Shown: one piece after another, positions 26,175-34,152 of the stretch
Position numbering within the stretch: position 1 is the stretch's first letter
Layout: each line of letters begins with the position of its first letter
The notes under the pieces: generated by a model
Database searches by the model: none
Told to the model about the DNA's origin: nothing
The model's input: only the letters and a program-made list of their open reading frames with translations
Translations under genes and position numbers: made by a program
Assembly: GCF_035920365.1 (NCBI RefSeq)
Contig: NZ_CP109150.1
Span: 124,001-188,000, forward strand
Direction of reading: 5' to 3'
DNA: 64,000 bases
Source: Micromonospora sp. NBC_01740
Lineage (GTDB): Bacteria; Actinomycetota; Actinomycetes; Mycobacteriales; Micromonosporaceae

Positions 26175-27149
26175 TTGTCGTCCCTCAGGAACACGCTGCG
26201 CGCCCTGGCGGTCGCCGTGGTGTCGGCCACGCTGCTCGCCCCGGCGATACCCGCCCGGGCCGAACCGTCCCCCGCCGAGCTGACCCGGCGGATCGAGAAT
26301 TCCTCCTCCCAGCTGGAGCACGTCGTCGAGGCGTACAACAAGCTCCGGGAGGAGATCAAGACCAACCAGGCCGCCGTCGCGCGGGTGCAGAGCCGCATCG
26401 GTCCGCTGGAGCAGGAGACCGAACGGAGCCGGGCGGACGTCGGCGAGATGGCGGTGACCGCGTACAAGACCGGCAACAACCTGAGCACCGCGGAGGCGCT
26501 GCTGCGTCCCGGCGGCGCCGACACCCTGCTCGACCGGCTGAGCATGCTCGACCAGCTCACGCGGCAGCGGCAGGCGAAGATCTCGAACTTCACGGGCAAC
26601 CAGCGCCGGCTGCTCGACGAGAAGACCCGGCTGGAGGTCACGCTGGGCCGGCAGGCGGCGCAGGCCCGCGAGATGACCGCCACGAAGAAGCGGATCGAGG
26701 GCGACCTGGCCGAGCTCTACGAGCTGCGCCGGCAGGCGTACGGCCGGGCCACCGAGAAGCCGGCCGCCCGGTCCGACAGCGCGAAGGAGGCGCCGACGGT
26801 CTCCGGCAAGGCCGGCGTCGCGGTGCGGTACGCGTACGGCGCGCTCGGCAAGCCCTACGTCTGGGGGGCCGACGGGCCGAACGGCTACGACTGCTCGGGC
26901 CTGACCTCGGCGGCCTGGCGGGCGGCCGGCAAGTCACTGCCGCACAACACCCGGATGCAGTGGGGCGCGGTGGCCCACATCAGCCGCAGCGAACTGCGCC
27001 CCGGCGACCTCGTCTTCTACAGCGGGCTCGGACACGTGGGCCTCTACGTCGGCGGTGGTCAGGTGATCGACGCGCCGAGCGCCGGGCGCAACGTGCTCAA
27101 ACGGGGCATGAACCTGATGCCCATCCAGGGCTACGGTCGGGTCCGCTGA
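26175..27149 (+). CDS. NlpC/P60 cell-wall hydrolase with coiled coil
   Basis: 324 aa. I choose the TTG at 26175 because GGGAGAGGAG lies 11 bases upstream and it opens a signal peptide (LRALAVAVVSATLLAPAIPARAEP). A long coiled-coil segment follows (residues about 30-190), then the NlpC/P60 domain with catalytic Cys in 'NGYDCSGLTSAAW' and His in 'GLGHVGLYVGGG'. This resembles RipA/RipC-type D,L-endopeptidases that cut peptidoglycan stems during growth or septation. Coiled coils in this family regulate the enzyme or mediate FtsEX contact. A perfect hairpin terminator follows the stop. Confidence 0.88.
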   Translation: MSSLRNTLRALAVAVVSATLLAPAIPARAEPSPAELTRRIENSSSQLEHVVEAYNKLREEIKTNQAAVARVQSRIGPLEQETERSRADVGEMAVTAYKTGNNLSTAEALLRPGGADTLLDRLSMLDQLTRQRQAKISNFTGNQRRLLDEKTRLEVTLGRQAAQAREMTATKKRIEGDLAELYELRRQAYGRATEKPAARSDSAKEAPTVSGKAGVAVRYAYGALGKPYVWGADGPNGYDCSGLTSAAWRAAGKSLPHNTRMQWGAVAHISRSELRPGDLVFYSGLGHVGLYVGGGQVIDAPSAGRNVLKRGMNLMPIQGYGRVR

Positions 27150-27157
27150 CCCACCGG

Positions 27158-27206
27158 CAATGCGAACGGCCGGCGTCCCCCTATCGGACGCCGGCCGTTC
27201 GCATTG
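27158..27206. terminator. Perfect 21-bp bidirectional terminator
   Basis: Arms 27158-27178 and 27186-27206 are perfectly complementary over 21 bases with a 7-base loop (CCCTATC). The stem starts 9 bases past the NlpC/P60 stop and ends 12 bases before the stop of the converging sigma-factor gene. TTGTTCC follows on the plus strand. Confidence 0.92.
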
Positions 27207-27218
27207 TTCCTACCCTGC

Positions 27219-28220
27219 TCAGGCCGCCTGTAGGCCCTCGGCCCGGGCCAGCTCGCGGAGCCGACCGAGCGCCTGGATCTCCAGCTGCCGGATCCGCTCC
27301 CGGGAGAGCGAGAACCGCGAGGCCACCTCGGTGAGGGAGTGCTCCCGGCCGTCCTCGAGCCCGTAGCGGGCCCGCATGATGCCGGCCGAACGGTCGTCGA
27401 GGTGGTTGAGCAGACCCTCGATCCGCTGCCGCTCCAGCCCCGTCAGGACGATCTCCTCCGGCGACGGCGCGTCGCTGTCGGCGACCAGGTCACCGAGGTT
27501 GGTGTCGCCGTCGTCGCCCACCGGGGTGTCCAGCGAGACGGTGTCCTGCGACCAGCGGACCAACTCGTTGACCCGCTCCACGGTGACCCCGAGGGACGCC
27601 GCGATCTGCTCCGGCTCCGGGTCGCTGCCCAGCTCACGGGTGAGCTGCCGGGCCACGTTGCGCATCCGGTTGACGTCCTCGACCAGGTGCACCGGCAGTC
27701 GCACGGTGCGCTCCTGCTGGGCGATCGCCCGGCTGATCGCCTGGCGGATCCACCAGGTCGCGTAGGTGGAGAACTTGTAGCCGCGCACGTAGTCGAACTT
27801 CTCGACCGCCCGCACCAGGCCGGTGTTGCCCTCCTGGATCAGATCCAGCATGGGCATGCCCGAACGCACGTAGCGGCGGGCGATCGACACGACCAGTCGC
27901 AGGTTGGCCCGGATGAACAGGTCCTTGGCCCGCTCACCCTCGGCGACCAGCCGCTCCAGGTCGTCCCGGTCGGCGCCGGCGGGGACGCGGTCCGCACCGA
28001 GCAGGTGCTCGGCGTAGAGGCCGGCCTCGATGGCCTTGGAGAGGTCGACCTCCTTGGCGGCGTCCAGCAGTGGCGTCCGGGAGATCTCGTGAAGGTAGAC
28101 GCCGACCAGGTCGCGCTCCTCGGCAACCTCGTCGGTTCGCATGCCGATGTTCTTGTCCACGTTGCCCACGGTCCCCTCGCTCGCGCCGGTTGCCCGGTTC
28201 CTTGCCATCCCCACGTCCAT
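27219..28220 (-). CDS. RNA polymerase sigma factor, sigma-70 group 2 (SigB/HrdA-like)
   Basis: 333 aa from the ATG at 28220 (MDVGMARNR), behind GGGGGAGGG. All of regions 1.2-4 are present: 'DLVGVYLHEISRTPLLDAAKEVDL' (1.2), 'ANLRLVVSIARRYVRSGMPMLDLIQEGNTGLVRAVEKFDYVRGYKFSTYATWWIRQAISRAI' (2) and 'DGREHSLTEVASRFSLSRERIRQLEIQALGRLREL' (4.2). It lacks the long N-terminal extension of the principal sigma factor, so it is a group-2, non-essential type. Probably directs stationary-phase or stress promoters. No anti-sigma factor gene is nearby. Confidence 0.92.
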   Translation of the reverse strand: MDVGMARNRATGASEGTVGNVDKNIGMRTDEVAEERDLVGVYLHEISRTPLLDAAKEVDLSKAIEAGLYAEHLLGADRVPAGADRDDLERLVAEGERAKDLFIRANLRLVVSIARRYVRSGMPMLDLIQEGNTGLVRAVEKFDYVRGYKFSTYATWWIRQAISRAIAQQERTVRLPVHLVEDVNRMRNVARQLTRELGSDPEPEQIAASLGVTVERVNELVRWSQDTVSLDTPVGDDGDTNLGDLVADSDAPSPEEIVLTGLERQRIEGLLNHLDDRSAGIMRARYGLEDGREHSLTEVASRFSLSRERIRQLEIQALGRLRELARAEGLQAA

Positions 28221-28650
28221 CAGCCCTCCCCCGTAACCCGCTGTGCCCACCGGTGCTGACACCTACACAACAGTTGAGACGCGCCGGGGATTCCATGTCG
28301 TGAGTCGAAAGTGTCACGAATGCCTGATAATCCGCTGAGAGCGCGGTCCATGTTTGCTGTCAGCACCCCGGGTGGCGGCTCTCCGATGGGCACCACGCCA
28401 GGGGCGGCGGATCGACGTGTCGCCGTGTCCCGGTCCATGGCAGCACCGCCCCGCCCGCAGACGCAGCGACCCGGGTCACCGTCGGGCTGCGATCCTGGTC
28501 ACTGCGGAGTCACGCACGGGTGGACCGGTCGGTTCATCCACGCCCGTGGTAATACCCCACCCCCCGGTGAACAATCCGCACCGCGGACCCGTGCCCGTAC
28601 GTGACGGGGATCGCAGGGCAGCTGCGGCGAGGGCAGGGTGTGGGGTCGGC
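28221..28650. other. 430-bp upstream region of the sigma-factor gene
   Basis: Lies between two minus-strand genes, the sigma-factor start and the end of murQ. No convincing reading frame and no clear hairpin. The sigma-factor promoter must lie here, but I could not pick a clear -35/-10 pair. Confidence 0.4.
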
Positions 28651-29607
28651 TCAGGAGGCGAGCAGGGCCAGGGCGCCGCGGACCTGGTCGGCGGAGCGGG
28701 CCAGGGCGGCCCGCGCGGCGGACACCTCCACCCCGGAGACGAGCGAGACCAGCGCCACCTTCATGTCGCCGTCGGCCTCGTTCAGGGCCCGCCGGCAGAT
28801 CTCCTCCGAGCAGCCTGTCGCCTCGATCAGGATCGAGATCATCCGGCCCCGGAGCTTGGCGTTGGTGGCGACCATGTCGATCATGAGATTCGAGTAGACC
28901 CGGCCCAGCCGGACCATCACGGCCGTGGAGAACGTGTTCAGCACCAGCTTCTGCGCGGTGCCCGCCTTCATCCGGGTCGACCCGGTGACGACCTCCGGTC
29001 CGGTGTCCACCCCGATGAAGACGTCCACCGACCGGGCGGCCTGCGCCTCCGGGTTGGCACAGAGCAGCACGGTCGAGGCCCCCTTGGCACTCGACGCGGC
29101 GAGCGCCCCCAGGACGTACGGCGTGCGTCCGCTGGCGGCGAGCCCGACCACCAGGTCCCCGGCCCGCACGCAGTCGGCGGCCTCCGCCGCACCGCCCCGG
29201 TCGTCGTCCTCGGCGTCCTCGACCGCCCGCCACATGGCCTCCGGCCCGCCCGCGATGTGGGCGCAGAACCAGTGCCGGGGCGAGTTGAAGGTGGGCGCCA
29301 GCTCGGCGGCGTCGAGCACGCCGAGCCGGCCGGAGGTGCCGGCGCCGAAGTAGTGCACCCGGTGCCCGCCGCGCAGGGCGGTCACCGCCAGGTCCACCGT
29401 CGCCGCGATCTCGTCGAGGACGGCCGCGACGGCGCCGGGCACCCGCCGGTCCGCCTCGTTGATGACCGTGAGCACGTCCCGGGTCGACATGAGGTCGAGG
29501 TCCGCGCTGAGCGGGTTGCGCCGCTCCGTCGGCGCGCCGACCCGGATCACCGGCCGGGCCGTCACCGGGGTCGTCACCTCGTGGGGTTCCACCGCGCCCG
29601 CCGTCAT
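28651..29607 (-). CDS. murQ: N-acetylmuramic acid 6-phosphate etherase
   Basis: 318 aa from the ATG at 29607, which overlaps the murR-type stop by four bases (ATGA). SIS-fold signature 'VHYFGAGTSGRLGVLDAAELAPTFNSPRHWFCAHIAGGPEAM' carries the catalytic Glu; 'STRMKAGTAQKLVLNTFSTAVMVRLGRVYSNLMIDMVATNAKLRGR' is also typical. It cleaves the lactyl ether of MurNAc-6-P to give GlcNAc-6-P, recycling cell-wall muropeptides. It is coupled to a MurR/RpiR regulator with a candidate operator upstream. Confidence 0.95.
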   Translation of the reverse strand: MTAGAVEPHEVTTPVTARPVIRVGAPTERRNPLSADLDLMSTRDVLTVINEADRRVPGAVAAVLDEIAATVDLAVTALRGGHRVHYFGAGTSGRLGVLDAAELAPTFNSPRHWFCAHIAGGPEAMWRAVEDAEDDDRGGAAEAADCVRAGDLVVGLAASGRTPYVLGALAASSAKGASTVLLCANPEAQAARSVDVFIGVDTGPEVVTGSTRMKAGTAQKLVLNTFSTAVMVRLGRVYSNLMIDMVATNAKLRGRMISILIEATGCSEEICRRALNEADGDMKVALVSLVSGVEVSAARAALARSADQVRGALALLAS

Positions 29608-30518
29608 GCCCGCCTCCGTCCCGGGCCGACCCGGTGCGACCGGACCGCCTCGGCTGTCGCTTCGAGGGCCTTCCTGGCCCGGGACCGGTTGCGCGCGGCC
29701 ACCCCGACGAAGAGGCAGTCGACGACGGTGAGCTGGGCCAGCCGGCTCGCCATCGCGCCCGAGCGGTAGGTGGTCTCGCGGGCGGCCGTGGTGAGCACGA
29801 AGTCGGCCACCTCGGTGATCGGCGACCGGGGGAAGTTGGTGAGCGCCACCGTGGCCGCCCCCCGGGCCCGCGCCTGTTCCAGCACCTCGATCACGTCGGA
29901 GGTGGTGCCGGTGTGCGAGATGCCGACCGCGACGTCGCCCCGCCCGAGCAGCGCGGCCGACGTCAGCGCGGTGTGCACGTCCGGGAAGTAGAAGGCGGTG
30001 CGGCCGATGCGGTGCAGCTTCTGCTGGAAGTCCGAGGCGACGAAGCCGCTGGCGCCCGCCCCGTAGACGTCGATCCTGCCGGCGCCCGCGATGGCGTCGA
30101 CGACCTGCTCGCAGATCGCCGGGTCGAGCTGCTCGGCCGTCTCCTCGACGGCCCGCGCGTCGTTGAAGGCGATGGTCGCGATGATCTGGGCGAGGTCGGC
30201 CCCGGGCGGAATGTCGCCGCCGACGACCCGCGCGTCGGGCGGCTCGATCCGGCGGGCGGCCTCGGCGGCGAGCCGGATCCGCAGCTGCGGGTAGCCGTCC
30301 ATGCCGACCGATCGGCAGAACCGGATGACGGTCGCCTCGGATGTCTCGGCGGCGGTGGCGAGGTCGGTGATGGTCCGACGCGAGGCGGCGGCCGGGTCGG
30401 CGACCACCAGCCGGGCGACCCGCTGCTCGGCCGGCGACAACGACGGGAGCAGGCCGCTGATGTGGACGATAAGCCCACCCGGCTCGTGACTCGCAGAAAT
30501 CTTCGGACTCTTCGCCAC
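29604..30518 (-). CDS. MurR/RpiR-family transcriptional regulator
   Basis: 304 aa, GTG at 30518. N-terminal HTH_6 domain ('LSPAEQRVARLVVADPAAASRRTITDLATAAETSEATVIRFCRSVGMDGYPQLRIRLAAE') and a C-terminal SIS sugar-phosphate domain ('AGRIDVYGAGASGFVASDFQQKLHRIG', 'GISHTGTTSDVIEVLEQARARGA'). The murQ coupling suggests it senses MurNAc-6-P or GlcNAc-6-P and controls its own operon. A palindrome (30522-30536) sits directly in front of the start codon. Confidence 0.9.
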   Translation of the reverse strand: MAKSPKISASHEPGGLIVHISGLLPSLSPAEQRVARLVVADPAAASRRTITDLATAAETSEATVIRFCRSVGMDGYPQLRIRLAAEAARRIEPPDARVVGGDIPPGADLAQIIATIAFNDARAVEETAEQLDPAICEQVVDAIAGAGRIDVYGAGASGFVASDFQQKLHRIGRTAFYFPDVHTALTSAALLGRGDVAVGISHTGTTSDVIEVLEQARARGAATVALTNFPRSPITEVADFVLTTAARETTYRSGAMASRLAQLTVVDCLFVGVAARNRSRARKALEATAEAVRSHRVGPGRRRA

Positions 30519-30799
30519 GGATGAAACTTACTTTCACGAGGCGTGAGCGTCAACCATGACTGCGCGTATTGAGGAAAGTACCGCCCGCCCGGACATGCCG
30601 TTTCGTCCAGCGTGCCATCCGTACCGCCCAGCGTGCCATTCCACGGAGGACGTCGCCTCCCCCGCCGGACCTGCGTGGAGAGGCCGCCCGGTCGCCGCCG
30701 GCCCGCACTCGGCCCCGTACGGACGATGCCATCACGCCGCCTCCCGCGGCGCCCCGTCACGAGGCCGGATCCCGGGCAGCCGGCCGGAGGTCCGTCGGC
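30519..30799. other. 281-bp gap between murR and the TMP-kinase-like gene
   Basis: Contains a direct repeat CCAGCGTGCCAT (30607-30618 and 30628-30639, spaced 21 bases) plus the murR operator. I see no gene. The direct repeat might bind a regulator of the murRQ promoter, but nothing else supports that. Confidence 0.35.
30522..30536. promoter_or_regulatory. Candidate MurR operator
   Basis: TGAAA-CTTAC-TTTCA, a perfect 5-base inverted repeat with a 5-base spacer, three bases upstream of the GTG of the MurR-type gene on the minus strand. The position would block initiation, consistent with autoregulation. The match to any published motif was not tested. Confidence 0.5.
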
Positions 30800-31567
30800 T
30801 CAGGCGCTCAGCCGGCCGATCGCGACCGGTTCCGCGCCCGGCGGCGCGGGCACGACGGCGGACCGCACGTCCCGCCCGTCGGGCGCCCGGCCGTCGCGAT
30901 CGTCGGTCGGCCGGCCGTCGCGACCGTCGGCGGACGACGCCAGCCAGCCCGCCAGGTGGGCCTGGATCAGCCGGGAGACCTCCTCCGGCGGGCGCCCGGC
31001 GTCCACCACGACGAAGGTCGGATACTCCGGCAGGGTCCGGTACGCGGTGTCGGCGGCGGTCAGGTAGCGCATGCTCTCGTGGTCGGTGCCGCGCTGCTCG
31101 ATCCGCCGGTACGCCTCGGCGGGATCGACGGTCAGCAGGAAGGTCAGCTGCGGTCGCGGGAACATCCGGTAGCCGGCGCGGGCCAGCCGCTCCCAGCGCT
31201 GGCCCCCGTGCGCCCGGATGCTCGCGTACTGGCAGGCGGAGTAGCGGTCCATCACCGCGACCCGGCCGGTGGCCAGGCAGCTGAGCAGGGCGAGGGCGAT
31301 CGCCAGCCAGCGGAGCACGGACTCCACCGCCAGCATGCCGCTGCGCCCGACGAGGCGCTGTGCGTCCGGACGGCCGAGGCGGTGCGCGAGGCGGCCCAGC
31401 CAGCGCCGCCCGCCGGCGTTGCGGTGGTAGGTGGCGGGGCGGCCCGCCGCGGTGAGCGCGTCGGCGAGCCGGTGCGCCTGGGTGGTCTTGCCCGAGCCGT
31501 CGATGCCGATCAGGGCGACGGCGCGCAATCGGGCCCTGCCGCGCCGCGCCCCCGGTGATCTGGACAC
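30800..31567 (-). CDS. Thymidylate-kinase-like P-loop kinase
   Basis: 255 aa from the GTG at 31567; longer frames run into low-quality Arg-rich sequence. Walker A 'VALIGIDGSGKTTQAHRLADALTA', 'VMDRYSACQYASI' (DRY-type motif) and 'TFLLTVDPAEAYRRIEQRGTDHESMRYL' (lid/Arg region) match dTMP kinase-like enzymes. The middle segment (VLRWLAIALALLSCLATGRVAV) is more hydrophobic than in canonical Tmk. The C-terminus has an RD/DGR-rich low-complexity tail (DGRDGRPTDDRDGRAPDGRD). It may phosphorylate a nucleotide or another small molecule. No ribosome site is seen; a TAGCCT eight bases upstream suggests a nearly leaderless start. Confidence 0.7.
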   Translation of the reverse strand: MSRSPGARRGRARLRAVALIGIDGSGKTTQAHRLADALTAAGRPATYHRNAGGRRWLGRLAHRLGRPDAQRLVGRSGMLAVESVLRWLAIALALLSCLATGRVAVMDRYSACQYASIRAHGGQRWERLARAGYRMFPRPQLTFLLTVDPAEAYRRIEQRGTDHESMRYLTAADTAYRTLPEYPTFVVVDAGRPPEEVSRLIQAHLAGWLASSADGRDGRPTDDRDGRAPDGRDVRSAVVPAPPGAEPVAIGRLSA

Positions 31568-31722
31568 TCTGCACAGGCTATCCGACCCACGCTCGCGTAC
31601 CCGGAGATTTGTGCCGTGTCCTCCCGGTTGACCCCGACCGTGCCACCTGCCAGGTGTGGCCCGCCGGGATGCCGGGTACCGGAGTTGGATCAGCCGCCCA
31701 CCACCATCGACGGGAGACGCCA

Positions 31723-32307
31723 ATGGCAGAGCGCGGGGACGAGAGCCTGGTGCACACGTTGAAGAAGGTCGCCGCCGTGCTCAAGCAGGAAGAGATTCCC
31801 TTCGCGCTCGGGGGCAGCTTCGCGGTGTACGCCCACGGCGGTCACTCCAGCGACCACGACGTCGACTTCCTCATCCGGGAGGTCGACGTGGAACGGTCCC
31901 TCGAGGCGCTGGTCGCGGCGGGCTTCACCGCCGAGCGGCCGCCCGAGGACTGGCTGGTCAAGGTGTTCGACGACGGTCGCATGGTGGACCTGATCCACCG
32001 GCCGATCGAGACGCCGGTCACGGAGGAGACGTTCGCCGACACGGTCGTGCGGCCGGTCGACGCGATCCACATGCCGGTGCTCTCGGCCAGCCAGCTCATG
32101 GTGCACAAGCTGCTGAGCTTCTCGCAGCACTACTGCGACTTCGCCCGGGGCCTGCCGCTGGCCCGATCCCTGCGGGAGCAGATCGACTGGGAACGGGTAC
32201 GCAAGGAGACGCAGCACTCCCCGTACGCGGAGGCGTTCCTGGTGCTGCTGGACCGGCTGGAAGTGGTGCCGCACTCCGGCACCGGCGAGGGAGAGGGGAC
32301 ACCGTGA
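31723..32307 (+). CDS. Nucleotidyltransferase-superfamily protein
   Basis: 194 aa, ATG at 31723 with GGGAG. The signature 'FALGGSFAVYAHGGHSSDHDVDFLIRE' is the GG(S)...DxD pattern of the DNA polymerase beta-type nucleotidyltransferase fold. A helical region follows ('SASQLMVHKLLSFSQHYCDFARGLPLARSLREQIDWERV'). It may transfer a nucleotide, or be an inactive relative. First gene of a four-gene plus-strand group; the next start overlaps by GTGA. Confidence 0.75.
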   Translation: MAERGDESLVHTLKKVAAVLKQEEIPFALGGSFAVYAHGGHSSDHDVDFLIREVDVERSLEALVAAGFTAERPPEDWLVKVFDDGRMVDLIHRPIETPVTEETFADTVVRPVDAIHMPVLSASQLMVHKLLSFSQHYCDFARGLPLARSLREQIDWERVRKETQHSPYAEAFLVLLDRLEVVPHSGTGEGEGTP

Positions 32308-32579
32308 CCGAGCACCGCGACGTCGCCACCGGACCGCCCGACGAGTACGTCGAGGCGGAGATCCACCGGCTGCTCGCCGAGGACCCGGACGTGGCCGAGC
32401 AGGGGATCACCGTGGTCCGCCGCGAGCGCGGCCTCGTGCTCTACGGCGAGGTCGAGAGCCCGCACCGGCGCGAGGAGATCCTGCGCCGGGTGGCCGAACG
32501 CTTCCCCGACGTGCCGGTCACCAGCGACATCGGGGTGATCCGCGCGCAGGCGCCCACGGAGATCGAGCAACTGCCCTGA
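32304..32579 (+). CDS. BON-like small protein
   Basis: 91 aa. The GTG at 32304 overlaps the previous stop by four bases (GTGA), with GAGAGGGGAC in front. Sequence 'VEAEIHRLLAEDPDVAEQGITVVRRERGLVLYGEVESPHRREEILRRVAERFPDVPVTSDIGVI' has the BON-domain pattern (helix, strand, 'GxVxSxxxxxxIxxxa' loop). No signal peptide, so cytosolic. Function unknown; perhaps a binding partner of its coupled neighbours. Confidence 0.7.
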   Translation: MTEHRDVATGPPDEYVEAEIHRLLAEDPDVAEQGITVVRRERGLVLYGEVESPHRREEILRRVAERFPDVPVTSDIGVIRAQAPTEIEQLP

Positions 32580-32588
32580 GGAGGTTCC

Positions 32589-33365
32589 ATGGTGATCCGG
32601 ATCGCCGCCGTGGGCGACGTGCATCTGGACGAGGACGTGGTCGGCCGGTTCCGGCCGGCACTGGACGAGCTGCCCGAGCACGCCGACGTGCTGTTGCTCG
32701 CCGGCGACCTGACCCGGCACGGGACGGAGTCGGAGGCCCGGTGCGTGGCCACCGAGTTCGGCGGGCTGGGCGTGCCGGTGGTGACCGTGCTGGGCAATCA
32801 CGACCACCAGTGCGACCAGGTGCCGCAGGTGGTCAAGGTGCTCGAGGACGCCGGGATCACCGTGCTGGAGGGCGACGGCGTCGTGCTGGACTGCGCCGGC
32901 GGCCGACTGGGTGTGGCCGGGGTGAAGGGGTTCGGCGGGGGGTTCGCCGGCCGCTGCGCCAGCGACTTCGGCGAGCCGGAGATGAAGGCGTTCGTCCGGA
33001 CCACCACCCAGAGCGCGGACGCCCTGTCCGCCGCCCTGCGGGGACTGGAGTGCGACGTGCTGGTGGCGCTGACCCACTACGCGCCGGTGCCCGACACGCT
33101 CGCCGGTGAGCCGCTGGAGATCTACCCGTTCCTGGGCTCGTACCAGCTCGGGCAGGCGATCGACTCGGCGCCGACCGCGCTGGCCCTGCACGGGCACGCG
33201 CACGCCGGCTCCGAGCGGGGCACCACGCCCGGCGGGGTACGCGTCCGCAACGTCGCCCACCCCGTGATCAAGCAGGCGTACAGCGTCTTCCACCTGGGCG
33301 ACCACCTCGATCACGCACAGGTTTCCGGCGTCGGCGGGTCGGGTATTCAGCAAACATGGAGCTGA
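32589..33365 (+). CDS. Metallophosphoesterase
   Basis: 258 aa. Calcineurin-like motifs in order: 'GDVHLDED' (D-x-H), 'LLLAGDLTRHGT' (GDxxxxG), 'VTVLGNHDHQ' (GNHD), 'LVALTHYAPV' and 'LALHGHAHAG' (GHxH). All metal-binding residues are present. Likely hydrolyses a phosphodiester or phosphomonoester; substrate unknown. Preceded by GAGGTTCC and 9 bases after the BON-like gene, so it is part of the same transcript. Confidence 0.87.
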   Translation: MVIRIAAVGDVHLDEDVVGRFRPALDELPEHADVLLLAGDLTRHGTESEARCVATEFGGLGVPVVTVLGNHDHQCDQVPQVVKVLEDAGITVLEGDGVVLDCAGGRLGVAGVKGFGGGFAGRCASDFGEPEMKAFVRTTTQSADALSAALRGLECDVLVALTHYAPVPDTLAGEPLEIYPFLGSYQLGQAIDSAPTALALHGHAHAGSERGTTPGGVRVRNVAHPVIKQAYSVFHLGDHLDHAQVSGVGGSGIQQTWS

Positions 33366-33499
33366 TTCTCTGGATTCTCGCAGTCGTACTCGTGGTCGCC
33401 GGCATCCTCGCGCTGTTCCGGCGGCAGATCCTGTGGGGCATCGTCCTCATCGTGGTCGGCCTGCTCGTCGGGCCGGGTGGTGCGAGCATCTTCAATTGA
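33356..33499 (+). CDS. GPGG-motif small membrane protein
   Basis: 47 aa, ATG at 33356, overlapping the phosphoesterase stop by 10 bases. Two short hydrophobic helices flank a basic turn: 'ILWILAVVLVVAGILALF RRQILWGIVLIVVGLLVGPGG', ending in 'GPGGASIFN'. The closing GPGG motif and length match the actinobacterial GPGG small membrane protein family. Function unknown. The clean topology argues against chance. Confidence 0.75.
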   Translation: MELILWILAVVLVVAGILALFRRQILWGIVLIVVGLLVGPGGASIFN

Positions 33500-33502
33500 C
33501 GA

Positions 33503-33519
33503 GGCGGCTACAGGCCGCC
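33503..33519 (+). terminator. Short hairpin after the small membrane gene
   Basis: GGCGGC-TACAG-GCCGCC, 4 bases past the stop codon at 33499. A likely end for the operon that begins at 31723. Confidence 0.55.
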
Positions 33520-33529
33520 GTTCAGGACC

Positions 33530-33596
33530 CACCGGGGTCGTCGTGACCGGAACTCCGTCCTCCCGACAGGAGCATCCGGACACGACGACCCCGGTG
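33530..33596. repeat. Long inverted repeat upstream of tspO
   Basis: Perfect 16-bp arms CACCGGGGTCGTCGTG (33530-33545) and CACGACGACCCCGGTG (33581-33596) with a 35-base loop. It is much more structured than the rest of this intergenic region and may stop transcription reading in from either side. Confidence 0.8.
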
Positions 33597-33623
33597 TCGT
33601 GCCGGCCGGAGGGTGACCGCGGG

Positions 33624-33651
33624 TTTACCGTCCACCTTCAGCGGACATATC
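33624..33651 (+). promoter_or_regulatory. Probable tspO promoter, leaderless
   Basis: TTTACC (33624-33629), 16-base spacer, CATATC (33646-33651). Seven bases after the -10 is the A of the ATG at 33658, so the mRNA may begin at the start codon. This explains the absence of a ribosome site. Confidence 0.5.
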
Positions 33652-33657
33652 CCGACC

Positions 33658-34152
33658 ATGGAGATGTCCAGGAGCGCGGAACGGACCGGCGGGGCCCGGC
33701 AGTGGTGGGCGCTGCTCGGCTTCGGGGCGGCGGTGTTCGTCGCCGCGGCGATCGGCGGGCTCGGCGTGCAGGGCACCTCGGCCGAGTACGCGAGCCTCGA
33801 ACAGCCCGCCTGGGCTCCCCCGTCCTGGCTCTTCGGACCGGTCTGGAGCCTTCTCTACGCGATGATCGCGGTGGCCGGCTGGCTGGTCTGGCGGCGGGTC
33901 GGCTTCGGCCCGGCCCTCTGGGCGTGGATCGCCCAGCTGGTGCTCAACGCCGTCTGGACGCCGCTCTTCTTCGGCGCCGGCCGCTACGGGCTGGCGTTCG
34001 CCGAGATCCTGCTGATGTGGGTGGCGATCGGCGTGACGGTCGCGCTCTTCCGCAAGGTGTCCCGCCCGGCGACCCTGCTGATGCTGCCCTACTGGGCGTG
34101 GGTCACCTTCGCGGCCGCCCTCAACTTCGCGATCTGGCGCCTGAACAGCTGA
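33658..34152 (+). CDS. TspO/MBR family protein
   Basis: 164 aa from the ATG at 33658. Five hydrophobic segments and the family signature 'YASLEQPAWAPPSWLFGPVWSLLYAMIAVAGWLVWRRVG', 'AQLVLNAVWTPLFFGAGRYGLAFAEILLMWVAIGVTVALF' and 'LLMLPYWAWVTFAAALNFAIWRLN'. TspO proteins bind porphyrins and related ligands in the membrane and are linked to stress or oxygen signalling; the ligand here is not shown. The first 13 residues are a short polar extension. The last codons lie in a 26-bp tandem repeat that continues past the stop. Confidence 0.9.
   Translation: MEMSRSAERTGGARQWWALLGFGAAVFVAAAIGGLGVQGTSAEYASLEQPAWAPPSWLFGPVWSLLYAMIAVAGWLVWRRVGFGPALWAWIAQLVLNAVWTPLFFGAGRYGLAFAEILLMWVAIGVTVALFRKVSRPATLLMLPYWAWVTFAAALNFAIWRLNS

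Noticed and set aside
28221-28650. A short plus-strand frame and possible small RNA upstream of the sigma-factor gene.
   Set aside because: No ribosome site, no hairpin and no clear promoter pair; treated as the untranslated upstream region.
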